This document shows, piece after piece, positions 24,425 to 31,571 of a DNA stretch of 36,498 bases (the first letter of the stretch is position 1; each line of letters begins with the position of its first letter). The position numbers and the translations under genes are program-made. Under the pieces are notes generated by a model that saw only the letters and a program-made list of their open reading frames with translations, searched no databases and had not been told where the DNA came from. The stretch is from Chloroflexota bacterium. Lineage in GTDB: Bacteria > Chloroflexota > JAHJIN01. The stretch lies in assembly GCA_018823415.1 (NCBI GenBank), contig JAHJIN010000054.1:1-36498 (forward strand), given 5' to 3'.

Positions 24425-25231
24425 ATGCAGTTCATCGACAGCCACGCCCACCTGGATGACCGCCGGTTCAACCAAGACCGGGACCAAGTCATCGCGCGGG
24501 CGGCCCAGGTCGGCGTCGAGCACATCATCACCATTGGCGCGGACCTGGAAAGCAGCCAGGCCGCCATAGACCTGGCTCGCCAGCACCCGGGCGTCTATGC
24601 CACCGTCGGCGTGCATCCCCACACCGCCCGGACCGTAGACGCTCACACACTCGCCGCGTTGCGCGCCCTGTGCCGGGACTGGGCACCGCCGGCCATCGTG
24701 GCCGTGGGCGAGGTTGGCCTGGACTTTTACCGCGACCTGTCGCCCCGCGACGCGCAGCGCCGGGCCTTTCGCCAACAACTCGAGCTGGCGGATCAGATGG
24801 ACCTACCGGTGGTGATCCACGACCGCGACGCCCACCAAGAGGTGCTGGACACGCTCACTGAGTGGGTACGTCAGCGCGCCAGCCACCGGCTGCCCGGCGT
24901 CATCCACTGCTTTTCCGGTGACGCCGACCTGGCGCTCCAGTTCGTGGCGCTGGGGTTCTATATCGGCATCGACGGGCCTGTGACCTATCCCAATGCCCAC
25001 CAGCTTTTTAACGTGGCCCGCGCCGTGCCGCTGGATCATCTGCTCATCGAAACCGATTGCCCATATCTCACCCCCCAGCGCCATCGCGGGCAGCGCAACG
25101 AGCCGGCCTATGTGCGCCTGGTGGCGGACCGCATCGCCGAACTGCGCGACCTACCGCTGGCCGACGTGGCCCGCATGACCACGGAAAACGCCCGGCGGCT
25201 CTTTGGTTTGCCCACCGAATCCGCGAATTGA
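24425..25231 (+). CDS. TatD family metal-dependent hydrolase (DNase)
   Basis: The 268-aa amidohydrolase-fold enzyme has the TatD signature: IDSHAHLDD (HxH), AVGEVGLDFYRD (the metal-binding Glu), PVVIHDRDAH (His), GVIHCFSGD (His) and LIETDCPYLTP (Asp). TatD proteins are Mg-dependent 3'-5' exonucleases linked to DNA repair and D-Tyr-tRNA turnover. The ATG directly follows the YjbQ stop, with GGAGA overlapping the end of that gene. The last codons (ESAN) enter a GAATTCG-type filler word (25217-25240), suggesting the native C-terminus was trimmed or replaced. Confidence 0.94.
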   Translation: MQFIDSHAHLDDRRFNQDRDQVIARAAQVGVEHIITIGADLESSQAAIDLARQHPGVYATVGVHPHTARTVDAHTLAALRALCRDWAPPAIVAVGEVGLDFYRDLSPRDAQRRAFRQQLELADQMDLPVVIHDRDAHQEVLDTLTEWVRQRASHRLPGVIHCFSGDADLALQFVALGFYIGIDGPVTYPNAHQLFNVARAVPLDHLLIETDCPYLTPQRHRGQRNEPAYVRLVADRIAELRDLPLADVARMTTENARRLFGLPTESAN

Positions 25232-25270
25232 CGAATTCGCTCACGAGCGCTGGCCCATTCGTCCATTCGC
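25217..25270. repeat. GAATTCG/CATTCG filler words
   Basis: GAATCCGCGAATTG, ACGAATTCGC, then CATTCGTCCATTCGC repeat an AATTCG-like word across the tatD stop and the leader of the next gene. This is a degenerate tandem stretch at a gene border. Confidence 0.5.
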
Positions 25271-25293
25271 TTACAGGGAACCGACGTTTGAAC

Positions 25294-26280
25294 ATGCAAA
25301 GCATTCTCAGTCCCATTCAGGACGACCTGGCTCAAGTTGAAGCCCGGCTGCTGGCCGAAACCAGGTTGCCATATCCGCACCTGGGCGACGTGTTGAGCCG
25401 TTTGTTCCAGGCCGGCGGCAAGCGCGTGCGGCCGGCCCTGGCCCTGCTGGCAGCCCACGCAGTCGCCGATGGCGCGTTCGATCCCGACCAGACCATCCAG
25501 TTTGCCACCGGCACCGAACTGCTGCACACGGCCACCCTGGTCCACGACGACATGGTGGACCAGTCCGAACTGCGCCGGGGCCAGTCCACGCTCAATACGG
25601 TGTTGCCCTCGGGCCTGGTCGTCCTCATCGGCGATTACCTGTTTGCCCGGTCGGCCATGCTGGGCAGCGGCGTGGAAAACGTCACCCTCATGACCCTCTT
25701 TGCCCGCACGCTGGAAACCATCTGCACCGGCGAACTGCGCCAGGCCTTCAGCAACCGGGATTGGCGGCAGAGCAAAGAGGCCTACTATCAAAAGATATAC
25801 AGCAAAACAGCCGCCCTCTTTGTGCTGGCGACCGAAGGCGGGGCCATGCTGGTCCAGGCCCCCCTCGATACCCAACAAGCCCTGCGCGAATACGGCCACA
25901 AGCTGGGACTGGCCTTTCAGATCGTGGACGACATTCTCGATTTCGTGGGTACAGCCCGCGAGCTGGGCAAACCAGTGGGCAGCGACCTGCGCCAGGGCAC
26001 CGTCACGCTGCCCACCCTCTACTATCTGACCGAGGCCCCGGCCGACAATCCGGTCCACGCCTACCTGGACCAGGGCATCGATGCGCCAGAAGACCAGCGC
26101 CAGCGCCAGTTGACCGCCGCGCTGACCGCCATCACGGGCTCGCCGGCCATCGAAAGCTCGTATCGCGAAGCTGAAACCCTGGCCCGCGAGGCCCAGGCCG
26201 CCCTGCACATCCTGCCGGCCAGCCCCTATCGCGGCTCGCTGCACGACCTGGCCGAGTACGTGGTCCGCCGGCGCACCTAG
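25294..26280 (+). CDS. Polyprenyl diphosphate synthase (trans-isoprenyl type)
   Basis: The 328-aa enzyme condenses isopentenyl diphosphate with an allylic diphosphate to make a long isoprenoid, as for a quinone side chain. Motifs: GGKRVRP (41-47), the first Asp-rich motif LLHTATLVHDDMVD (D85, D86, D89), GDYLFARSA, KTAALF, and the second Asp-rich motif FQIVDDILDF (D212, D213, D216) with a following GKPVGSDLRQG. Length fits the octaprenyl/heptaprenyl synthase class; chain length cannot be read off with certainty. ATG 25294 is taken as start. An in-frame TTG at 25288 lies at better spacing (7 bases) from GGGAA and could be the real one. It lies in a same-strand run with tatD and the CCA enzyme. 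Confidence 0.92.
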   Translation: MQSILSPIQDDLAQVEARLLAETRLPYPHLGDVLSRLFQAGGKRVRPALALLAAHAVADGAFDPDQTIQFATGTELLHTATLVHDDMVDQSELRRGQSTLNTVLPSGLVVLIGDYLFARSAMLGSGVENVTLMTLFARTLETICTGELRQAFSNRDWRQSKEAYYQKIYSKTAALFVLATEGGAMLVQAPLDTQQALREYGHKLGLAFQIVDDILDFVGTARELGKPVGSDLRQGTVTLPTLYYLTEAPADNPVHAYLDQGIDAPEDQRQRQLTAALTAITGSPAIESSYREAETLAREAQAALHILPASPYRGSLHDLAEYVVRRRT

Positions 26281-26334
26281 CCAATCCCTGCGGGCCTGGG
26301 CGGCTCAGGCGATGCTGGCCATCAGGAGATGCCG

Positions 26335-29025
26335 GTGGAGATCATTATCACCCACTCTAACACCGACTTTGACGGGCTGGCGGCCATGCTGGCAGCCGCC
26401 AAGCTCTACCCTGGGACCGTCCCGGTCTTGCCCCCCATGCTCAATCGCAACCTCCGCGATTTTCTCGCACTCTACCGGCACCTGCTGCCCTTTGTCGAGG
26501 CCCGCGACATCCCCAAGCACACCCTCATCCAGCGCGTGATCCTGGTGGATACCCAGACCGCGCCGCCCATGCGCGGCCTGGACGACACGGCCAGCCTCGT
26601 CATCATCGATCACCACCCTCTCAAGCGCGAGTTGCGGCCCGGCGACTCGTACACTGGCGAAGAATTGGGCGCCACCACCACTCTGCTCGTGGAACGCATC
26701 GCCGAGGCGCAGATCGCCCTCACGCCAGTGGAAGCCACGCTCTTGCTCCTGGGCATCTATGAAGACACCGGCTGTCTGCGCTATGGCACCACCACGCCCC
26801 GCGACCTACAAGCCGCGGCGTGGCTGCTGGCCCACGGGGCCAGCCTGGCCGTCCTCAACGATTTCCTCTACCGGCCCTTTACGCCCCGGCAGCGCGCCGT
26901 CTACGAAGACCTGGAACGCCATCTGGAGATCCACGATTACGAAGGCCGCGCCGTGCTCATCGCCACGGCCCAGGTGGCCGGCTATGTAGAAGAACTGGCC
27001 GCCCTGGCGCACAAGGTGATGGACCTGTATGATCCGGCCGCGTGCTTTTTGATCATCCAACTCGACCGGCACCTCCAGATCATTGCTCGCAGCCAGACCG
27101 ACGCCATCGACGTGGCAGCCATCTTGCGGCCGCTGGGCGGCGGCGGTCATACCCGGGCCGCCTCGGCCCTTCAGCGCGACGCCGACCTCACCACCATCCA
27201 TCGGCGTTTGCTGGACCTGCTGGACACCCACGTGCAGCCCGATGTCACCGCCGCCGAGCTTATGAGCCGGAACGTGCAAACCCTATCGCCTCAAGACACC
27301 GTGCAGCACGCCGCCGAAATGATGCAGCGCTTTGGGCACGAAGGGTTCCCGGTGGTCGACGAACACGGCGCGTTGGCCGGCATCCTCACCCGCCGCGAGA
27401 TCGACAAGGCCCTGTACCACGACCTGGGCGCCGCCCCCATTCGTGTCTACATGCGCACCGACCCGATAGCCGTGCCCCTCACCGCGTCGGCCAATCGCAT
27501 CCGCCAGCTCATGATGGAATACGACGTGGGCCAGATCCCGGTGGTTGAGGACGACCAGGTCATTGGCATTGTCACCCGCACCGATGTGATTCGCCTGTCG
27601 ACCGAACCCGCCGCCGCCGCGCCCAGTCTGACGGCCGAAATCCAGGACGTGCTCCCGGCCCCGGCCCTGGCCCTGATGCGCCACGTGGGGCACGTGGCCG
27701 ACGAGCTGGGCTATCAGGTGTATCTGGTGGGCGGGTTCGTGCGCGACCTGCTGCTCCATACCGTGTCGTTTAGCAGCCCCCCGGTCCTGGACCTGGACCT
27801 GGTGGTAGAGGGCAACGCCATTGCCCTGGCTCAATGCCTGGCTGCCGAACTGGGCGGTCGCGTCCGGTCCCACGAGCGCTTTGGCACCGCCAAGTGGCTG
27901 TTGGCCGAGGAGCGACCCGCCGGCCCGCCGGGCACCGTGCGCATCGCCGGCGAAACCTGGGCCATCGCCGACCTGCCACCGGCCATCGACCTGGTCACCG
28001 CCCGCACCGAGTTCTACGAGCACCCCACCGCCCTGCCCGAGGTGCGCGCCAGTTCCATCAAGCGCGACCTCTACCGCCGCGATTTCACCATCAACACCAT
28101 GGCCCTGCGGCTCAATGCCGATCAGTTTGGCGAGCTGGTGGATTTTTATGGCGGCCGGCGCGACCTGGAGCGGCGGCTCATCCGCGTGCTGCACAACCTC
28201 AGCTTTGTCGAAGACGCCACGCGCATTCTGCGGGCCGTGCGGTTCGAGCAGCGGCTGAGCTTTCACATCGAAGAGCGCACCGAAGAATTGATCCTGGACG
28301 CGGTGGGCCTGCTGCGCCGGGTCTCACCCAAGCGCATCCGCCAGGAATTGGAGCTGATCCTCGAAGAGCGCGAGCCGGAACGCGCCCTGGCTCGCCTGGC
28401 CGAGCTGGGCGTGCTGGCCCACCTGCACCCGGCCCTGGTGGTCGATGACTGGCTGCAAGAACGATTTGTGTTGACGCGCTGGGAGGCCCCGGCCTGGAAC
28501 CTGTCGCCGTCGGTGCCCATCTACCTGGGACTGCTCACCTATCGCATGACCCGGCCCGAACTGACCGCGTTCATCGACCGGGTGCGGCCGGCCGCGCGCG
28601 ATTCCGACCTGCTGCGGTCCATCCACGACTTGCAGGCAGCGCTACCCAGCCCTGTCCTGCCTGTCCCGAGCAAAGTCGAGGGGAGCGGAGCCGAAGGGCT
28701 GACCGCGCGCGACCTGCCCCCCAGCCGCGTTGCCAGGCAACTGCGCCCCCAGCCCACCGAGGCCCTGTTTGTCACCTGGATCGCCAGTGGCGACGAGATG
28801 GTGCGCGCCCGATTGCGCCGCTACCACGACGAATGGCAGCATATCCGCTCCATCCTGAGCGGCGAGTACCTGCGCGCTCAGGGCATTCCGCCCGGCCCGG
28901 CCTATCGCCGCGTGCTGGAGGCCCTGCTGGACGCCCGGCTCGACGGCACGGTGACCACCGAGGACGACGAGCGCGTGTTTATCGCCCGGGCTCTGGACGA
29001 GGCTCGGGAGCCGGCCGATGCGTGA
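26335..29025 (+). CDS. DHH phosphoesterase - CBS pair - CCA tRNA nucleotidyltransferase fusion
   Basis: The 896-aa protein has four modules. Residues 1-290 are a DHH/DHHA1 phosphoesterase (THSNTDFDG; IIDHHPL with D92-H93-H94; GGGGHTRAAS with H272). Residues 300-420 are two CBS domains (MSRNVQTLSPQDTVQHAAEMM; RTDPIAVPLTASANRIRQLM), likely nucleotide sensors. Residues 440-700 are a class II nucleotidyltransferase (LVGGFVRDLLL 464-474, LDLDLVVEG, RRDFTINTMALRL) that adds all or part of the tRNA 3' CCA. A helical tail follows. The same architecture is known from other bacteria. Start: AGGAG abuts the ATG at 26329, too close to use, but is 6 bases from GTG 26335, which yields the usual MEIIITHSN opening. 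It contains an in-frame repeat at 28663-28700 and overlaps birA by 8 bases. Confidence 0.92.
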   Translation: MEIIITHSNTDFDGLAAMLAAAKLYPGTVPVLPPMLNRNLRDFLALYRHLLPFVEARDIPKHTLIQRVILVDTQTAPPMRGLDDTASLVIIDHHPLKRELRPGDSYTGEELGATTTLLVERIAEAQIALTPVEATLLLLGIYEDTGCLRYGTTTPRDLQAAAWLLAHGASLAVLNDFLYRPFTPRQRAVYEDLERHLEIHDYEGRAVLIATAQVAGYVEELAALAHKVMDLYDPAACFLIIQLDRHLQIIARSQTDAIDVAAILRPLGGGGHTRAASALQRDADLTTIHRRLLDLLDTHVQPDVTAAELMSRNVQTLSPQDTVQHAAEMMQRFGHEGFPVVDEHGALAGILTRREIDKALYHDLGAAPIRVYMRTDPIAVPLTASANRIRQLMMEYDVGQIPVVEDDQVIGIVTRTDVIRLSTEPAAAAPSLTAEIQDVLPAPALALMRHVGHVADELGYQVYLVGGFVRDLLLHTVSFSSPPVLDLDLVVEGNAIALAQCLAAELGGRVRSHERFGTAKWLLAEERPAGPPGTVRIAGETWAIADLPPAIDLVTARTEFYEHPTALPEVRASSIKRDLYRRDFTINTMALRLNADQFGELVDFYGGRRDLERRLIRVLHNLSFVEDATRILRAVRFEQRLSFHIEERTEELILDAVGLLRRVSPKRIRQELELILEEREPERALARLAELGVLAHLHPALVVDDWLQERFVLTRWEAPAWNLSPSVPIYLGLLTYRMTRPELTAFIDRVRPAARDSDLLRSIHDLQAALPSPVLPVPSKVEGSGAEGLTARDLPPSRVARQLRPQPTEALFVTWIASGDEMVRARLRRYHDEWQHIRSILSGEYLRAQGIPPGPAYRRVLEALLDARLDGTVTTEDDERVFIARALDEAREPADA
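28663..28700. repeat. GTCCCGAGCAAAGTCGAGGGG-type repeat inside the CCA enzyme gene
   Basis: Starting at 28663 the stretch GTCCCGAGCAAAGTCGAGGG is followed by AGCGGAGCCGAAGGGCT, the GAGC(G/A)AAGTCGA word seen between genes in many environmental genomes (from memory). It encodes VPSKVEGSGAEGL in the helical tail without breaking the frame. Confidence 0.55.
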
Positions 29026-29884
29026 TGAGCTATCGCCGGCCCTTATTCGCCGGGGCCTCCAAACCCGCTTTGTGGGCCAGGACATCACGTACCTGCGCAC
29101 CGTAGACAGCACCAACGTGGTGGCGGCCCGGGCCGCGTCGCGGGGCGCTGTCGAAGGGCTGCTGGTCATCGCCGAGGAGCAGACGGCCGGCCGGGGGCGC
29201 CTGGGCCGGCGCTGGGAGTCGCCGCCGGGCGGGGGCCTGTGGTTTTCGGTGGTGCTGCGGCCCACCGGCCTCCCCCCGACGTCGTTGGGTCGGCTCCTCA
29301 TGCTCGCCGGTTGTGCCGTCGCCCAGGCCATCGAGCAGGTGGCGCACCTCTCCCCCTGGCTCAAATGGCCCAACGACGTGCTGGTGAACGGCCACAAAGT
29401 GGCGGGGTTGCTGGGGCAGGCCGGACTCCAACCTAATCCCCTACCCCCCTTCCCTATCAGGGAAGGGGGAACTGCCGCCCCGCCCCTCGTAGGGGAGGGG
29501 CCGGGGGAGGGGTTAGTCTGGGCCATCCTCGGCATCGGCGTGAACGTCAACGCCGACGAGGCTACCATGCGTGCCATCGCGCCCCAGGCATCCAGCCTGC
29601 TGGCGGAGCAGGGCACGCCGGTGTCGCGGGTGCGGCTCCTGCGCGCCATCCTGGAAGGCCTGGAGGCCCGCTACGAGCGGCTGTTGGCCGGCGAGGCCGA
29701 GCCGCTGCGCCGCGAGTGGGCCGCGCGTCTGGAAACCCTGGGCCAGCCGGTGACCGTGACCACGCCGGGCCGGGTGCTGGGCGGTATCGCCGAGGACGTG
29801 GACGAGGACGGCGCGCTGCTCTTGCGCTTGCCGGACGGCCGGCTGGAGCGCCTGCTGGCCGGGGACGTGACGCTGCGGTTGTAG
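29018..29884 (+). CDS. birA: Biotin-[acetyl-CoA-carboxylase] ligase
   Basis: The 288-aa enzyme attaches biotin to the carboxylase carrier protein through biotinyl-5'-AMP. EEQTAGRGRLGRRW is the adenylate loop, LKWPNDVLVNGHKVAGLL the catalytic Lys segment and ILGIGVNVN the following strand; the small C-terminal SH3-like domain (GQPVTVTTPGRVLGGIAEDVDEDG) is present. There is no N-terminal HTH, so it is a monofunctional ligase, not a repressor. The ATG lies 8 bases before the end of the upstream gene, so the two are coupled. Oddity: an 84-base palindromic element (29433-29516) inserts 28 codons between the Lys segment and the next strand, where normal family members have only a short turn. The repeat at 29881 overlaps the stop codon. 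Confidence 0.93.
   Translation: MRDELSPALIRRGLQTRFVGQDITYLRTVDSTNVVAARAASRGAVEGLLVIAEEQTAGRGRLGRRWESPPGGGLWFSVVLRPTGLPPTSLGRLLMLAGCAVAQAIEQVAHLSPWLKWPNDVLVNGHKVAGLLGQAGLQPNPLPPFPIREGGTAAPPLVGEGPGEGLVWAILGIGVNVNADEATMRAIAPQASSLLAEQGTPVSRVRLLRAILEGLEARYERLLAGEAEPLRREWAARLETLGQPVTVTTPGRVLGGIAEDVDEDGALLLRLPDGRLERLLAGDVTLRL
29433..29516. repeat. 84-bp multi-stem palindrome in birA
   Basis: Outer arms CTAATCCCCT (29433-29442) and AGGGGTTAG (29508-29516) enclose a perfect 11-bp stem CCCCCTTCCCT/AGGGAAGGGGG (29445-29455 and 29459-29469) and a small CCCCT/AGGGG stem (29484-29495 region). Total length is 84 bases, exactly 28 codons. Confidence 0.85.
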
Positions 29885-29907
29885 GGCAAATTGGCAATTT
29901 GTCCTAC
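29881..29907. repeat. 27-bp palindrome after birA
   Basis: GTAGGGCAAATT (29881-29892), GGC, AATTTGTCCTAC (29896-29907): arms complementary at 11 of 12 positions. Its first bases form the birA stop codon (TAG). It may act as a transcription terminator or simply be another border repeat. Confidence 0.8.
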
Positions 29908-29923
29908 AGATCAAAAGCCATGA

Positions 29924-30399
29924 GCAAACTGGGATGTCCAGCAACTCGACGAACACCCGCTGCTACCCAACACCTGGCGGGGCACCTGGTCGCCCGACGG
30001 CCAACGGATCGCCTGCTGGATCGCCGGCACGCCGGTCCTCGACAGCGCCGGACAGATCACCGGCACAAACTATACGCCGGGGACACACGGCCCCCTGCAC
30101 CTGGGATTCATAGACGGGAGTACCGAGCAACTAAAGGCGTTGGCACCCGTCAAATCCGAGTGGACATACTATGACTGCTGCTGGCCCGAAGATCCGCCAA
30201 TCTGGTCCCCGGACAGCACGCACGTGGTCTATCAAGACCAGGACATGGACTGGTGGCTGGTATCGCTGTCCAACTTCAACCACGTCGATTGACCGAGGGA
30301 TTGAAGAACATCACCAAGAGTTCCGGCCTCGTCTGGTCCCCGGACAGCCGCTATCTGGCCCTCATCACCCCGGCGCGCATCCTGATCCTGGAGCCATAG
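29924..30399 (+). pseudogene. Remnant of a TolB/WD40-like beta-propeller gene
   Basis: After a stop at 29921 the frame reads ANWDVQQLDEHPLLPN followed by TWRGTWSPDGQRIACW, later PPIWSPDSTHVVYQDQDMD, and ends at TGA 30290. The reading then continues in a different frame as GLKNITKSSGLVWSPDSRY then LALITPARILILEP and TAG (30397). The repeated WSPDG/WSPDS words are propeller blades. Adding one base near 30289 would join the parts as VDLTEGLKN, so a single-base deletion broke the gene; the 5' part, including any start or signal peptide, is also missing. The remnant lies just upstream of an intact WD40 lipoprotein gene that may be a relative. A sequencing error could mimic the frameshift but not the missing 5' end. 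Confidence 0.7.
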
Positions 30400-30428
30400 G
30401 CCGGCGCGCCCGGCGACACGGAGTGTTT

Positions 30429-31526
30429 ATGAATCGTCGTATTCGAGTGTTCAGCATCATCCTGGTGGGCGCGTTCTTCGCGGGATGCAACGTGTCACCC
30501 ACGCCCACCCCCACGCCGGCCCCCACGCCCACGCACACCGCCACGCCGGCCCCCACCGCCACCCGCATCCCGGTGCCCACGTCTACCCCGGCCCCCACGG
30601 TCACGCCCACGCCGGTCTTTCCGCCGGTGGACGCTGTCGGCGTGGACAATGCCACCCGGGTGCGCGAGGTCCATCGCCTGAACCACGTCCAGGTGGGGCA
30701 GATCGCCTGGTCGCCCGACGGCGCGCTGCTGGCCGTCGCCACCGACGGCGGCGTCAACCTCTATCGCGCGGCCGACCTGAGCCTGTCCCGCGCGCTCCAG
30801 GCCCCCAGTTTCACCAACAGCGTGGCCTGGAACCCCAGCGGCAAGGCGCTGGCCGCCGGCTCGGACGACAATTACGTGCGCTTTTGGAACGTCGAGACTG
30901 GCCAAAAGACCAACCAACTGTGGGAGCCGCGCGACATCGAGTGCGTGGCCTACAACATCGACGGCAAGACGCTGGCCTATGGCGGGCTGGACGTGGTGCT
31001 GTGGAACGTGGCGACTGGCAAGGAAATCCACCGCCTCACTGGCCACGACGACCGGGTCTGGGCTGTGGTGTTCAGCCCCGACGGCCAGACCCTGGCGACC
31101 GGGAGCTGGGACCAGACCCTGCGGCTCTGGAACGTCGCCACCGGCGCGCCGGTGCGCCAGCTTCCCGAGCGCGGGCCGGCCGCGCCCGGCGAAAGCGTGG
31201 CCTTTAGCCCCGACGGCACGCTCCTGGCCTTTGGCGGGTCCGACCACACCGTGGTACTGTGGAACATCGAGACTGCCAAGATACAGGCGCGCTGGACCGG
31301 CCACGACGGCGACGTGCTCGGCGTGGCCTTTAGCCCCGATGGCACGCTCCTGGCCTCTGGCAGCAACGACAACAGCATTGGCCTGTGGGACGTCGGCACC
31401 GGCACACTGCTGCACCGGCTCTATGGTCACCAGGGCTGGCTGGGCAGCCTGACCTTTAGCCCCGACGGCAAGCTGCTGGTCTCTGGCGGCGACGACGACA
31501 CCATCCGCTTCTGGGGCGTGCAATAG
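30429..31526 (+). CDS. WD40-repeat lipoprotein
   Basis: The 365-aa protein begins MNRRIRVFSIILVGAFFAGC, a signal peptide with lipobox FAGC (Cys20), followed by a Pro-Thr linker (about residues 21-65) and a beta-propeller of about seven WD40 blades. Blades show AWSPDGALLAVATDGG, RFWNVETG, VFSPDGQTLATGSWD, LRLWNVATG, AFSPDGTLLAFGGSDH, AFSPDGTLLASGSND and TFSPDGKLLVSGGDDD. It would be anchored to the outer face of the membrane and probably mediates protein contacts; partner unknown. GGAG stands 5 bases before the ATG. It lies 45 bases upstream of a membrane histidine kinase gene, so the two may share a transcript, with the propeller as a possible extracytoplasmic partner of the kinase (inference). 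Confidence 0.9.
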   Translation: MNRRIRVFSIILVGAFFAGCNVSPTPTPTPAPTPTHTATPAPTATRIPVPTSTPAPTVTPTPVFPPVDAVGVDNATRVREVHRLNHVQVGQIAWSPDGALLAVATDGGVNLYRAADLSLSRALQAPSFTNSVAWNPSGKALAAGSDDNYVRFWNVETGQKTNQLWEPRDIECVAYNIDGKTLAYGGLDVVLWNVATGKEIHRLTGHDDRVWAVVFSPDGQTLATGSWDQTLRLWNVATGAPVRQLPERGPAAPGESVAFSPDGTLLAFGGSDHTVVLWNIETAKIQARWTGHDGDVLGVAFSPDGTLLASGSNDNSIGLWDVGTGTLLHRLYGHQGWLGSLTFSPDGKLLVSGGDDDTIRFWGVQ

Positions 31527-31528
31527 AC

Positions 31529-31558
31529 CACCGACGGCGGTCGGCCGTCGGCGGTCGG
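31529..31558. repeat. CGGCGGTCGG tandem word
   Basis: ACCGACGGCGGTCGG followed by CCGTCGGCGGTCGGT (31529-31558) is a tandem repetition of a CGGCGGTCGG word. It fills the gap between the WD40 gene and the kinase gene and leaves no convincing ribosome binding site for the kinase. Confidence 0.65.
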
Positions 31559-31571
31559 TAATGGTGACACC

